A stretch of DNA of 64,000 nt from Thalassomonas haliotis (GCF_028657945.1 NZ_CP059693.1:930001-994000); one strand, 5' to 3'; shown: positions 37,286 through 46,590, numbered from the stretch's first letter. A program made the numbers and translations. Notes: generated from the letters alone by a model not told the origin.

Positions 37286-37750
37286 CTAAGTCATCTCGCT
37301 TTCTTTAGCTTGATAATGTAACTCAATCACACCTTTTAAATCCTTTAACAACAGCCGGGCGCAGTCGTTAAAATTGGCTGTGCTGGTATTGGGAATAAAC
37401 CAGTCTAGCTGACAAAAAAGCTGCAGGGCTTCTTCTGTGGTTTCAATAAACTGATAATCAAAACTGTTTTTCTGATCTGTTTGCTCGGTTAACTTTAACG
37501 GCGAAGGATCTCCCGGGGCGATTTGCCCGGCTAAGGTATTGGTTTGATCTGTCATTACCCATAAGGTGTAACGTAGGCAGTCCGGATGAGAGCAAATTGC
37601 TTTTAATTCCTCGGCGCAAACTTCTCTTTCCCCGGTTTCGTAAGCCAGGTATTGGCTAATGGGAATATCGAGTATATCGGCAAAAAATTGCTGATTTTTA
37701 CCGATCGCGGTTCTGACCAGCTTGAGTTTATTGGCAAACGAAATAGACAT
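37286..37750 (-). CDS. XRE-type helix-turn-helix protein
   Basis: 154 residues. The N-terminal 60 residues form a Cro/C1-type domain (FANKLKLVRTAIGKNQQFFA, DIPISQYLAYETGERE); the C-terminal part (IETTEEALQLFCQLDWF, LLKDLKGVIELHYQ) is helical and unknown. AGGGTAGGAAA precedes the ATG. Possibly a local regulator, perhaps of the cassette at 36137-37191 that it faces. Confidence 0.65.
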   Translation of the reverse strand: MSISFANKLKLVRTAIGKNQQFFADILDIPISQYLAYETGEREVCAEELKAICSHPDCLRYTLWVMTDQTNTLAGQIAPGDPSPLKLTEQTDQKNSFDYQFIETTEEALQLFCQLDWFIPNTSTANFNDCARLLLKDLKGVIELHYQAKESEMT

Positions 37751-37947
37751 TTTCCTACCCTGGTTTTAGTCCTTTGCGTATTTAATAAAATTTGCTATCT
37801 GCTAACTTAAACACCTAGTTTGTCACTTTCTGTGTACAAAGTCATGCCCTAACATTCATTCGATGTTTTCAGGAAGTAGCATAATCAGTGAAAAAGTGTA
37901 TCTTATGCGTAATTTAAGAAGATGATAAAAATATACAGGGTTTAATT

Positions 37948-39105
37948 ATGGATCTCTCCCTTAGCGAAGAACAAGTCATGATACAGGATATGGCGCGTAA
38001 GTTTGCCGATAGCGAACTGGCGCCGGTTGCTGCAGATCTGGATGCCGATAATGACCAGCAGCTTTTTCAGGAAAACTTAGCCAAGTTAGCCGAATTGGGT
38101 TTTATGGGGTTAAACATCAGCAGCGAATACGGTGGTGTTGAAGCTGGCAGTGTTGCCTTTAGTTTGGCGATCACCGAACTTGCCCGGGCCTGTGCCTCTA
38201 CGGCGGTAACCACTTCGGTAACCAACATGGTGGCGGAAGTGATCCAGGCGGTAGGCGATGAAGAGCAAAAACAGAAATATTTGCCAAAAATTTGCTCGGG
38301 CGAATACAAGGCCGGTGGTTTCTGCTTAACGGAAGCGGTTGCCGGATCGGATCCTGCGGGTATGAAAACCACGGCGGTAAAAGACGGCGACGATTATGTG
38401 ATCAACGGCAGTAAAATTTTTATCACCAGCGGCACCTTCGCCGGGGTTTTTGTCGTTTGGGCGGTAACCGACCCGGAAGCAGGCAAAGGTAAAGGTATAT
38501 CCTGTTTTATCGTTGAAGCCGGAACGCCGGGTATGGTGATAGGTAAAAGCGAAGATAAAATGGGGCAAAAAGCTTCTCCTACCAATGAAGTATATTTTGA
38601 AAATTGCCGCGTGCCGGCAAGCGCCATGTTAGGCCAGGAAAACAAAGGTTTCGCGATTGCCGTAGGCGAGCTGGCCGGAGGCCGCATCGGTATAGGTTCG
38701 TTAGCCTTAGGTGTCGGCCTGGCGGCGATGGATTATGCCCGTCAGTACCTGACCGAACGTCAGCAATTTGGTCAGCCGCTGGCTAATTTCCAGGGGCTGC
38801 AATGGAAACTGGCGGACCGCTATACCGACCTGGAAGCTGCACGCCTATTGCTGATGCAGGCGGCATGTAATAAAGAGCAAGGACTGGCATTTGCTCAGGC
38901 CGCTTCTATGGCCAAACTGTTTGCTTCTGAAAAAGCAAACCAGGCCTGCTATGACGCCCTGCAAATGATGGGTGGCGCCGGTTATATCAAAGAATATCCG
39001 CTGGAACGTTATGCCCGCGATGTGCGCATTACCTCGATATATGAAGGCACCAGCGAAATTCAAAAAGTGATCATTGCCCGTGAATTGTTAAAAGCGGTGC
39101 AATAA
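37948..39105 (+). CDS. Acyl-CoA dehydrogenase (short/medium chain type)
   Basis: 385 residues, the usual length for the family. FAD-binding motifs FCLTEAVAGSDPAGMKTTA and QMMGGAGYIKEYPLERYARD are present, and the catalytic Glu lies in IYEGTSEIQKVI. It carries out the first step of beta-oxidation or branched amino-acid degradation; exact chain length cannot be told. It stands alone, not in a fad or liu operon. Confidence 0.93.
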   Translation: MDLSLSEEQVMIQDMARKFADSELAPVAADLDADNDQQLFQENLAKLAELGFMGLNISSEYGGVEAGSVAFSLAITELARACASTAVTTSVTNMVAEVIQAVGDEEQKQKYLPKICSGEYKAGGFCLTEAVAGSDPAGMKTTAVKDGDDYVINGSKIFITSGTFAGVFVVWAVTDPEAGKGKGISCFIVEAGTPGMVIGKSEDKMGQKASPTNEVYFENCRVPASAMLGQENKGFAIAVGELAGGRIGIGSLALGVGLAAMDYARQYLTERQQFGQPLANFQGLQWKLADRYTDLEAARLLLMQAACNKEQGLAFAQAASMAKLFASEKANQACYDALQMMGGAGYIKEYPLERYARDVRITSIYEGTSEIQKVIIARELLKAVQ

Positions 39106-39244
39106 GTTATCGTTTGATAAGGCGCAACAGTTCACTCTGCAGTGCCGGTTTTACCGGCTTTGGGGATAAGTTAGAGAATTGCTCTTGTAAGTAGCGGTTT
39201 TGTCCCCAAATAACAAGTTAAGTTAACCGATATTGGAACCCTCT

Positions 39245-40108
39245 GTGATCTCAAACTCTTTGCCCCAAAATATGGTCGAAATGACCCTGGATAACTTTCA
39301 ACAAGTCATCGTTGAAGAGTCTAAAAATAAATTGATCCTGGTGGCTTTCTGGGCCGAGCAAGTCCCGGAGAGTATCGAACTAAAAGATAAGCTTGCGGCT
39401 AAGCTGTCTGCTGCGGGTGAGCATGTGTTATTGGCGTCTGTTGATTGTCAGGCACAGCAGCAGGTGGCGATGCAGTTTGGCATCCAGGGTTTGCCTACGG
39501 CTGTTCTGGTGAAAGACGGTCAGCCTGTTGATGGCCTAAGCGGTCCACAGGGTGATGAAGCCATAGATGAGTTTCTAGCGAAACACTTGCCGAAAGAGCA
39601 AGACGTCTTACTGGCTCAGGCGCGTCAGGCATTGGCGGATGATAATCCCAGCGAAGCGTTTGCTGCTATTGCCAAAGCACATCAGCTCGATGGCGACAGG
39701 GCCGATATCAAACTGACCCTGATTGATGTTTATATTCAAACCGGCAAAACTGCAGAAGCAGAGCAGTTGTTGGCGACTATCAAGATGGTGGATCAAGACA
39801 GTTATTACCAGTCGTTAAAAGCCAAGCTTGAACTGGCGGCACAGGCGGCCAACTCCCCTGAGTTACAGGCGCTGGAGCAGGAAGTTGCACAAGACCCCGG
39901 CAATGTAGAGTTGCAGCATAAGCTGGCGGCGCAATACAGCCAGGTAAACCGCCATGAAGATGCCTTGGCCTTGCTGTTTTCTTTGGCGCAAAAAGACCGC
40001 TCGGATGTTGCCAGTAAAGACTTATTGCTGGATGTGCTTAAGGCGCTGCCAGATGGTGATCCTCTGGTGAGTACCTACCGACGTAAGTTGTATACCTTAA
40101 TGTATTGA
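39245..40108 (+). CDS. cnoX: CnoX/YbbN-like chaperedoxin without active-site cysteines
   Basis: About 287 residues: thioredoxin fold followed by TPR-like repeats (from about residue 120, DVLLAQARQALADDNPSEAF). At the thioredoxin active site the sequence is VAFWAEQVPESIELKD, with no Cys, so it cannot do thiol exchange there. YbbN/CnoX acts as a holdase that passes clients to GroEL and DnaK. GTG 39245 has GGA seven bases before; TTG 39233 would add four residues. A terminator follows. Confidence 0.88.
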   Translation: MISNSLPQNMVEMTLDNFQQVIVEESKNKLILVAFWAEQVPESIELKDKLAAKLSAAGEHVLLASVDCQAQQQVAMQFGIQGLPTAVLVKDGQPVDGLSGPQGDEAIDEFLAKHLPKEQDVLLAQARQALADDNPSEAFAAIAKAHQLDGDRADIKLTLIDVYIQTGKTAEAEQLLATIKMVDQDSYYQSLKAKLELAAQAANSPELQALEQEVAQDPGNVELQHKLAAQYSQVNRHEDALALLFSLAQKDRSDVASKDLLLDVLKALPDGDPLVSTYRRKLYTLMY

Positions 40109-40142
40109 TTTCTTTTTAATAACATTAGGTTTAGTAATAAAG

Positions 40143-40167
40143 CCAGCAGTGAAATGCTGGTTTTTTT
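40143..40167 (+). terminator. Rho-independent terminator after the cnoX-like gene
   Basis: CCAGCA-GTGAAA-TGCTGG followed by seven T. Confidence 0.9.
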
Positions 40168-40355
40168 ATTTCTGGTCAAAGAGCTGCATGTGATCGTGCT
40201 TGCTATCTTAAGGATGCTTTTTTGGATAATTTACCGGGAAATTATCGAGACTTTTAACTTTATCAATAGCGGTAAATACTGCAGTTAAGCTGTAACTTGA
40301 GGTAATTGAATTGAGTGGTTTTGTCAGTAAGCTTATTAAGCAAGGGTTAGCCAGG

Positions 40356-40760
40356 TTATTCTACAAGAGACTGCATTCCTTCCAATAATAAATGTAATTC
40401 TTCAAAAATTATTGGTTTTTTTAATACCCCTTTGACATTTTCCAGGCATAACGTTTTTTTTAACAAAGGCTCATCATCATCAGCGCTGGTCATTATGCTG
40501 CAAGCTTGCTTGGGATTTTCCTTAAGAAAGCGGCGCATTAATTTATATCCGCTAAAAGTTGTCATGTACAAGTCGCAAATAACTAACAAATATGACTTTT
40601 TTTTGAATGATTCCAGGGCTTCAAGAGGATCTGTATGACTTGTGACCCTGTAACCCCAGCTTTCCAGCACCTTCGAAATACTTATAATAAGCATGTATTG
40701 GTCATCTATAAGTAAAATAGACTTGTTCTCAGTATCGGGTGAGGTTTGCGGAACATCCAT
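40356..40760 (-). CDS. Single-domain response regulator
   Basis: 134 residues, receiver only. ILLIDDQYML (acidic pocket), phospho-acceptor in LVICDLYMTTFSGYKLM, Ser/Thr in SIMTSADDD and Lys in VLKKPIIFEEL. No output domain, so it probably works by protein contact, like CheY or Spo0F. No kinase is adjacent. Confidence 0.88.
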   Translation of the reverse strand: MDVPQTSPDTENKSILLIDDQYMLIISISKVLESWGYRVTSHTDPLEALESFKKKSYLLVICDLYMTTFSGYKLMRRFLKENPKQACSIMTSADDDEPLLKKTLCLENVKGVLKKPIIFEELHLLLEGMQSLVE

Positions 40761-41050
40761 TGTAAATTGTCTTCCCTAAAGCTCAGGAGCAAATATTAAG
40801 CATAGTTGAGGTAAGAGAAAACACAAAAACAGCGGTTAAGCCAAAAATGATATTGCCGGGTTATCAGCTATGGGCTGGCGGGCATGGTTTCTGGCCGGTT
40901 GGGATAAGTATCCTATCAGGTTTTTATCAGTCTTGGCGGGTAAGCTTAGGTGGCAATGAAAGATGCAAGGCTCTGAAGAGTATTATCGTCAGATCCTTGC
41001 TGTAGCTGCAGAATAAATAGCCGCAAGAGGTAAACAGCCTTGCGTAGGGG

Positions 41051-41590
41051 CTATTTCAACTTGGCAGCAAAGGTTTGTTTAAACTTAGCCAGTTTTGGCG
41101 AAACCACCGCCTGGCAATATTGGTTTTCCGGGTTGTTGCGAAAATAATCCTGGTGATATGCTTCGCCGCTGAAAAAGGTGCTTAGCGGCTCCAGTTGGGT
41201 GACCACAGGATCCGGCCAAACTTCATCCCGGATGATCTCCTTGATAATAGCGTCGGCAAGCTGCTTTTGTTGTGCGTCATGGAAAAAGATCGCCGAGCGG
41301 TACTGGCTGCCGACATCATTGCCCTGGCGGTTAAGCTGGGTGGGATTGTGCAGGGCAAAGAAGATCTCCAGAATTTCCCGGTAGCTGATAAGGGTAGGAT
41401 CAAAAGTCAGCTGCACCACCTCGGCATGCCCGGTATCTCCCTTACACACCTTTTCATAAGTGGCATCCTGGCTTTTGCCTCCCATATAACCGGACACGGC
41501 ACTTTCTATGCCGACAAGACTGTTATAAGCGGCTTCAATACACCAGAAACAGCCACCGGCTAATGTTGCTTGCTGTAATGCTTTAGTCAA
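41051..41590 (-). CDS. msrA: Peptide methionine-S-sulfoxide reductase
   Basis: 179 residues. Catalytic GCFWCIEAAYNSLVGI at residues 12-27; YRSAIFFHD and EAYHQDYFRNNPENQYC with the recycling Cys near the C-terminus. It reduces S-methionine sulfoxide in damaged proteins, using thioredoxin. Monocistronic. Confidence 0.97.
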   Translation of the reverse strand: MTKALQQATLAGGCFWCIEAAYNSLVGIESAVSGYMGGKSQDATYEKVCKGDTGHAEVVQLTFDPTLISYREILEIFFALHNPTQLNRQGNDVGSQYRSAIFFHDAQQKQLADAIIKEIIRDEVWPDPVVTQLEPLSTFFSGEAYHQDYFRNNPENQYCQAVVSPKLAKFKQTFAAKLK

Positions 41591-41815
41591 AATATTTTCC
41601 CTTCTTTACAAATTCTCTTGGGCTAACTGACCGGTTTAGCTATCAGTTTATTGCGCTAGTCTATGTTTATGGTGATTAATATAGCAAATAGACGTTTAGA
41701 TGTCTATTTGTTTTTGGCTTTGGATAAAAAAAGCGTAAAATAGGCCAAGTTTATTTTCAGCGGTCTGTAACTTGCCGCTTTTGGCTTGCAGGTAAGGATT
41801 AACAGGGAGTTTCGC

Positions 41816-43099
41816 TTGTTTTTAAAAAGAAAAAGTCAACTACACACCATTATTGAGCTGCGTCTTGCCGCGATAGTGATCCAGGTATTGTTGATCTTAT
41901 TTGTTTATTTGGGTTTGCATTATCAGCTGAATCTCTTGCCTTTATTCAGCATTATCGCACTCGAAATTGTTTTTACCCTGGTCAGTTATTTTTGTTACCG
42001 CAAAGACAAGGTCGCGGGCCAATATGCGGTATTTGCGCAGATCTTTGCCGATATCCTGTTTTTATCCTTACTCTTGTATTTCAGCGGCGGTGCTACCAAT
42101 GCCTTTGTTTCTTTGTTGCTGATCCCCATCGCTATCGCAGCAGTGACTTTAACGCCTGTTATGCTGGTAAGTACTACCTTAGCGGCGATTTTATCTTACA
42201 GCGTACTGCTGTGGTTGCTGCCGATGAATATGATGCATGGCAATATGCAGGGGCACTTTATTGCCATGTGGATCAACTTTTTATTTTCCAGCATAGTGGT
42301 GGCGTTTGTGGTCGGCAATATGGCGCGGGCCATCAATAAACGAGAGCTGGCGATAGCGGCTTTTCGTGAAGAGCAGTTAAAGCAGGAAAAGATCATTTCC
42401 CTTGGGGTTGCTTCGGCGCAGGTGACCCATCAGCTGGCCACCCCCATTGCCACGGTGCAGCTGCTGGCGGATGAACTCAGTGAAGATTACCCCCAAGATA
42501 AAGCGGTGCGCGAGATGCAACAGCAGCTGAAACGTTGCCAGCAGAACCTGCAGGAATTTCGTCAGCTGGCGCTGGATTTAAAAGAGCAAACCACCCAGCA
42601 AATGACTTGTCAGGACATCATTAAAGAGATTCAGCAGCATATCGGTATCAACTATCCGGATATCCATTCTGTGCTTATATCTGAGGAAAAAATTGAAGCA
42701 AGGGCTGAGCAACCAGCCGACAATGCTCAGCCAGCTCCGGAGCAGGCGGCGGTGATTGCCGATGTTACCCTGTTGCCGGCGATCCTTAATTTAGTGAATA
42801 ACGGCGTAAGGGCAACCAAGGCCAATAACAGCGATACCATAGAGTTAAAAAGCCTTTATAAAAAAGGCTTATGGCAGTTTTCGATCCGTGATTTTGGCGC
42901 CGGTTTTACTTTGTCGAAACTGGCTGAGTTGGGGGTCGAGCCGGTTTCCAGCGAGCAGGGACTGGGTATGGCGGTTTTTCTCAGTCATGCCAGCCTGGAA
43001 AGGTTGGGGGCCAAGCTGGAATTAACCAACCATATTGACGGCGGCGCCCTGGTTACCTTGAGTTTGCCGTTAGCTCAGTCTGGCGGTTATTCGTCATAA
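41816..43099 (+). CDS. regB: RegB/PrrB-type redox-sensing histidine kinase
   Basis: About 427 residues. Six membrane helices, with the ubiquinone-site motif region YFSGGATNAFVSLLLIP (RegB has GGxxNPF). H-box ASAQVTHQLATPIATVQ, N-box ILNLVNNGVRAT, and GLGMAVFLSHASLERLG. In RegB systems the kinase reads the redox state of the quinone pool. I prefer TTG 41816, with AACAGGGAG six bases upstream; an upstream TTG 41786 adds ten residues and lacks a ribosome site. The cognate regulator is 33 bases downstream. Confidence 0.88.
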   Translation: MFLKRKSQLHTIIELRLAAIVIQVLLILFVYLGLHYQLNLLPLFSIIALEIVFTLVSYFCYRKDKVAGQYAVFAQIFADILFLSLLLYFSGGATNAFVSLLLIPIAIAAVTLTPVMLVSTTLAAILSYSVLLWLLPMNMMHGNMQGHFIAMWINFLFSSIVVAFVVGNMARAINKRELAIAAFREEQLKQEKIISLGVASAQVTHQLATPIATVQLLADELSEDYPQDKAVREMQQQLKRCQQNLQEFRQLALDLKEQTTQQMTCQDIIKEIQQHIGINYPDIHSVLISEEKIEARAEQPADNAQPAPEQAAVIADVTLLPAILNLVNNGVRATKANNSDTIELKSLYKKGLWQFSIRDFGAGFTLSKLAELGVEPVSSEQGLGMAVFLSHASLERLGAKLELTNHIDGGALVTLSLPLAQSGGYSS

Positions 43100-43132
43100 T
43101 GTAAAAGTAGTTATAAGGAAGTCAGTATAGGG

Positions 43133-43666
43133 ATGAAATTATTAATAATTGAAGACGATGAAGTTTTTGCCAATACCGTTAAACGCCGGTTAGAGAAATA
43201 TCACTTTAGCTGCCGGCACGCCAGCAATGCCAATGATGCCTTGCTTGCCTGTCACCGCTACCTGCCGGATTATATTTTACTGGATATGAAGCTTGAGCAT
43301 GAAAGCGGCTTGCAGCTCATTACGCCGCTGAGAAAGTTACGTCCCAACAGTCGTATCATCCTGTTAACCGGTTTTGCCAGCATAGCCACCGCCGTGGATG
43401 CCATTAAGCTGGGCGCGGATGATTACCTGACCAAGCCGGCGGATACTTCTACCTTACTGGCGGCGCTTAATGATAAGAAAATCCCGGCTGAAATCCCGCA
43501 AGCGGAAGATGTATTGTCGGCCGAGCAGGCGGAGTGGCAGCATATCCAGCAGGCGTTAAAGTTTAATAACGGTAATATTTCCGCCACTGCCAGGCAACTC
43601 TCCATGCACCGCAGAACCTTGCAGCGCAAGTTGCAAAAGCGTCCGGCAAGGCTGAAAAACGACTAG
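43133..43666 (+). CDS. regA: RegA/PrrA/ActR-type response regulator
   Basis: 177 residues. Receiver with LLIIEDDEVFANTVKRRLE, phospho-Asp in YILLDMKLEHESGL and Lys in YLTKPADT; a linker; and a Fis-type helix-turn-helix (NGNISATARQLSMHRRTLQR). This compact size and the HTH are typical of RegA. It likely controls respiratory and redox genes with RegB. Confidence 0.92.
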   Translation: MKLLIIEDDEVFANTVKRRLEKYHFSCRHASNANDALLACHRYLPDYILLDMKLEHESGLQLITPLRKLRPNSRIILLTGFASIATAVDAIKLGADDYLTKPADTSTLLAALNDKKIPAEIPQAEDVLSAEQAEWQHIQQALKFNNGNISATARQLSMHRRTLQRKLQKRPARLKND

Positions 43667-43740
43667 CCGGTAAACTAACGGCTAATCGGCTGGCTGCCTG
43701 GGCGAAGGCAGTCAACCGGGTCTTTCGCTTCCTTGAACGA

Positions 43741-44853
43741 CTATAGGTTATAGGCAATATGCTGGTGGAAGCGTACTATCACTTCATCTTTTTCCGGCGA
43801 TAACGCCAGCTCGAATGCCATCAGCCGTACCGCCAGTTCTATCTGGTTGAGGAAACGGCCATAACCATAGTCCCCCTGATCGTTTTTCGTGGCAATAAAG
43901 ACCAGCTGGATATCGTCCACCAGCTCGAGGGCATCCCACTTACATACTATGCCAAACGGCGGCGACTCAGGATTGACTCCCAGCACCTGCAACTCGCCGC
44001 TACGCCTGAAGGCTTCCTCTTCGCTTTGTCGCACGATAGGGACCAGGCCGTTGGCGATCAAGGCACCGTTATTCAAATTATATTGCTTGGTTACCCGGGT
44101 AAAAATATCGGCGATCAGCGTATATAAAGGATTGTAGGGGTCTATGGAATGGTGATCTATTTCGGCAAGCTTAAGCAGGTTATTGCTGACCGGGATATTG
44201 ACCACGGCATAGGTCATGGCGGAGATATCTTTATCTATGGCGACGTTCTGGCTGGCATAACGTTCGGGGATCGGGCGTAATTTGTGTGCCTGGCTGTTGA
44301 TAACGGCTTTTTTCCTGGCATTGAGATCATAGGTTAAGTGCTGGTGATCCCTGAGGCGGAAGTTTACCTCTGCTACGGCCAGTTCCTGTTTTAGCTTCCC
44401 GAGCAGCAGGCAAATTTTGGCATGGAAGCGGGCGGCGTTATAGCGGATATCTTCGCCGGTCGAGAGAAATAACAAGGTGATTTTTTTCGCCCGCACATGC
44501 GGGTCAAAAAAGGATTTTTGTAATTCATGGTAGCTGGGGTTGTAGTAGAACAATATCTGCTGGTTGGTTTGCCACTGATGCATTTCCTGGCTGTAACGGA
44601 CCCGGGCAAGTTTGTCGTTGGCGATAAACAAGCTGTTGGTGATTTCAAGTTCGTCGCTGAGTTTAAAGAAAAGTTCGGACAAAACCTGATAAAAATGCAG
44701 ATAGGGCGGTTGCTGCCCTGATAGCGACTGCGGTGAAAATTTACCGATCAGTTCATCCGTTAAGGGCAACTCAGCAATGATATACTGATTATCTCTGGCG
44801 TTGGCTGGGATATACGCTTTGTGAGATGCGCTGCGTTTGCGTATGATAGACAT
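43741..44853 (-). CDS. Conserved hypothetical protein, possibly DUF3083
   Basis: 370 residues, soluble, no signal peptide or helix. It appears to have two related halves: ITNSLFIANDKLARVRYSQE and LNNGALIANGLVPIVRQSEE occupy similar positions, suggesting internal duplication. It resembles proteins called DUF3083 in Shewanella and Colwellia, but I say this from memory and with little certainty. Function unknown. It is convergent with regA. Confidence 0.6.
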   Translation of the reverse strand: MSIIRKRSASHKAYIPANARDNQYIIAELPLTDELIGKFSPQSLSGQQPPYLHFYQVLSELFFKLSDELEITNSLFIANDKLARVRYSQEMHQWQTNQQILFYYNPSYHELQKSFFDPHVRAKKITLLFLSTGEDIRYNAARFHAKICLLLGKLKQELAVAEVNFRLRDHQHLTYDLNARKKAVINSQAHKLRPIPERYASQNVAIDKDISAMTYAVVNIPVSNNLLKLAEIDHHSIDPYNPLYTLIADIFTRVTKQYNLNNGALIANGLVPIVRQSEEEAFRRSGELQVLGVNPESPPFGIVCKWDALELVDDIQLVFIATKNDQGDYGYGRFLNQIELAVRLMAFELALSPEKDEVIVRFHQHIAYNL

Positions 44854-45065
44854 GTTTGGGTTCCTGTTTTCCTGCCTGCTTGACGGCCCAGACCCAAAAC
44901 CGGGAGCTGGCTAAGCTGATGGCTAAGCTATTTTTCAGGCTAGTGTATGCACAAGCTGTGACACTTTTATGTCAGCCGTTAAAAAACTGCAACAAAGCCG
45001 GCGCTGATGTTATCCGGGAAAGGGACAAATAAATAATAATGCTATGAAAAGTTTAAGAAAATAAT

Positions 45066-45284
45066 ATGATAGAAAATGAGCGATTAATGGTCGAGGCCAT
45101 TAACCAGGTGATGCCTTTTGGTAAATATGCCGGGCGTAAATTATTGCAATTGCCCGAGCCCTACCTGGTGTGGTTTAACGCCAAGGGTTTTCCAGAAGGG
45201 AAATTAGGCCAGCAGCTGGCGCTGGTTTATGAAATCAAATTAAACGGCTTGGAGGGCATGTTACAGCCATTACTAAAGGCTTAA
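45066..45284 (+). CDS. DUF3820 family protein
   Basis: 72 residues. MPFGKYAGRKLLQLPEPYLVWF is the family motif. Full length. Its last 82 bases are repeated, with 10 differences, at 51965-52046, on the far side of the AT-rich block that starts right after this gene. The start could also be the internal ATG at residue 8. Confidence 0.85.
   Translation: MIENERLMVEAINQVMPFGKYAGRKLLQLPEPYLVWFNAKGFPEGKLGQQLALVYEIKLNGLEGMLQPLLKA
45203..45284 (+). repeat. Left copy of an 82-bp direct repeat flanking the AT-rich block
   Basis: Encodes the last 26 residues of the DUF3820 protein plus stop. It aligns without gaps to 51965-52046 at 72 of 82 positions. Confidence 0.9.
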
Positions 45285-45321
45285 ACAATCACTATGTGCC
45301 CCGCTAACCCAATACAGAGAA

Positions 45322-46068
45322 CTATTCAGATGTGAAAAACTCAATTTCTAGCACACCCATATTTTCATCGGGACGGTAATATTCCCAAATACGGCATCGG
45401 CAGTTTTTCCTGTTAGCTCTTAAGGCATCGACAAAGTCTTGGGCGGCCTGAAGTTGTGAAAAGGTAAATTCACTTAGGCATAATCTTTCCCTGCATTGTA
45501 TCACTGGTATGTCATAGTCCCCCGAGGAAAAATAAGTAGAATATAATACCTCAGCTCTGTGCTCAGCATTGACTGACCAAGCCCCAAAATGCTCTGAGGT
45601 ATTTAATTTCTCTAAGCGCCGATTAAAAACATTATTAGGTTCTTTACGTAACCTGGCGACTTCATCAAAACTAAGCTTGATGAAGTCAACTCCGCCTTCA
45701 TATTTAACCGGCATATAGGCAAAATCGTCAACGACTATCATTTTTGGGGTTTCTTTATACTTTTTTAGTATTTGCTGATATTCCTCGCTGTCTTCTTTTA
45801 AATAGAAGGCAGGAGCCTGCTTGCTTTGCTTATCTTCGCTTATTTTACCATTAAGCTTGTTAGATTGATATTTCTTGTTCGTTTTTCGCTCATTTCCTAG
45901 GGCTGTGTTTGGTATCTGGTGCTCTTTGCTTTTATTTATTTCATTTACAGCGGTAATAGAGGATAAAGCTTTCTCTTTTGTACTTCTTTTGCTCTTCTCT
46001 GGTTGTTGGAATAGAAGATAAATAATAGTAATTGATATGAAAATGAAGATAAGCTTTTTGATTGGCAT
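45322..46068 (-). CDS. Hypothetical anchored protein, Cys-containing C-terminus
   Basis: From ATG 46068 about 248 residues: one helix right at the start (KKLIFIFISITIIYLLF), a Lys/Asn/Ser-rich linker, then a globular domain (KMIVVDDFAYMPVKYEGGVD, HFGAWSVNAEHRAEVLYSTY). Four cysteines occur late as IQCRERLC and NCRCRIW. The frame is open 41 codons further upstream, including a second hydrophobic patch, so the start is uncertain. No family recognised. It is divergent from the peptide operon; a periplasmic immunity, binding or processing partner is possible. Confidence 0.6.
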   Translation of the reverse strand: MPIKKLIFIFISITIIYLLFQQPEKSKRSTKEKALSSITAVNEINKSKEHQIPNTALGNERKTNKKYQSNKLNGKISEDKQSKQAPAFYLKEDSEEYQQILKKYKETPKMIVVDDFAYMPVKYEGGVDFIKLSFDEVARLRKEPNNVFNRRLEKLNTSEHFGAWSVNAEHRAEVLYSTYFSSGDYDIPVIQCRERLCLSEFTFSQLQAAQDFVDALRANRKNCRCRIWEYYRPDENMGVLEIEFFTSE

Positions 46069-46150
46069 GGTGAGCTTTGGTTTGCTTGATAAAAAAAAAC
46101 AACATGGTAACAAAAATATGACTTTTTTGTGCGCCTTTTGAGATTTATAG

Positions 46151-46179
46151 TTTACATTTGTTGTTTGGTCGTTTATTTT
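46151..46179 (+). promoter_or_regulatory. Candidate promoter of the peptide-exporter operon
   Basis: TTTACA (46151-46156), 17-base spacer, TATTTT (46174-46179), about 47 bases before the first peptide start. Confidence 0.35.
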
Positions 46180-46225
46180 GCTCCTCGTCAACTTAGGTGG
46201 TTGACAAAAAATATAAGGAATTCAA

Positions 46226-46372
46226 ATGAGTAAAATAACAAAGAAAATGGTGCTGGGATTTGTATGCGCCGCTTTTGCTACTGTTGTTTTTGCTGCGACA
46301 TGTACCAATTGTTACAGTGATCGACAAGGCGGTTGGCTATGTGAAAAATGTGTTAAAGGTCCAGATGATTAG
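46226..46372 (+). CDS. Secreted Cys-peptide precursor A (48 residues)
   Basis: ATG 46226 follows AAGGAA by six bases. The product is a Sec-type signal (MSKITKKMVLGFVCAAFATV, then VFA with likely cleavage before ATC) and a mature peptide of about 25 residues. The mature part carries C-x2-C (CTNC), nine residues, then C-x2-C (CEKC), and ends VKGPDD. It is paralogous to the next ORF in length, signal and cysteine spacing. No known family recognised. The four cysteines could hold a metal (zinc-ribbon-like knuckles) or form two disulfides. Confidence 0.75.
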   Translation: MSKITKKMVLGFVCAAFATVVFAATCTNCYSDRQGGWLCEKCVKGPDD

Positions 46373-46386
46373 ATAAAGGAGTTAAA

Positions 46387-46536
46387 ATGAATAAATTTTT
46401 GAAAAAAACCACTGCTGCTTTTTTTCTTGCGGGAGTGGCTACGTTAGCGTTTGCTGGTGAATATACGTGTTCTGGCTGTGTCTCATTAGGCAGTGGTGGC
46501 GGGTACGCCTGTGAAAAGTGTGTTAAGTCACCATAG
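46387..46536 (+). CDS. Secreted Cys-peptide precursor B (49 residues)
   Basis: ATG 46387 follows a perfect AAAGGAG. Signal MNKFLKKTTAAFFLAGVATL, then AFA with likely cleavage before GEY; mature part about 26 residues with CSGC, a Gly/Ser-rich ten-residue spacer (VSLGSGGGYA) and CEKCVKSP. It shares TC-x2-C and G-[WY]-x-CEKCVK with peptide A, 14 bases upstream. The strong ribosome sites, two-paralogue layout and downstream exporter are like two-peptide bacteriocins or signal peptides, but that is inference. Confidence 0.75.
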   Translation: MNKFLKKTTAAFFLAGVATLAFAGEYTCSGCVSLGSGGGYACEKCVKSP

Positions 46537-46558
46537 TTATTAACTAGAAACAATTATT

Positions 46559-46590
46559 AAAGGCGTAATGATGTGAATCATCTCGCCTTT
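46559..46590 (+). terminator. Intercistronic hairpin after the two peptide genes
   Basis: AAAGGCG pairs with CGCCTTT, with an inner ATGAT/ATCAT stem. Only a short T stretch follows, so it is probably a partial terminator or an mRNA-stabilising end, letting the peptides be made in excess over the exporter. Confidence 0.6.

Noticed and set aside
46353-46553. 66-codon minus-strand frame over the second Cys-peptide gene
   Set aside because: The plus-strand ORF has a perfect ribosome site, signal peptide and a paralogue next door; the opposite frame is a shadow.
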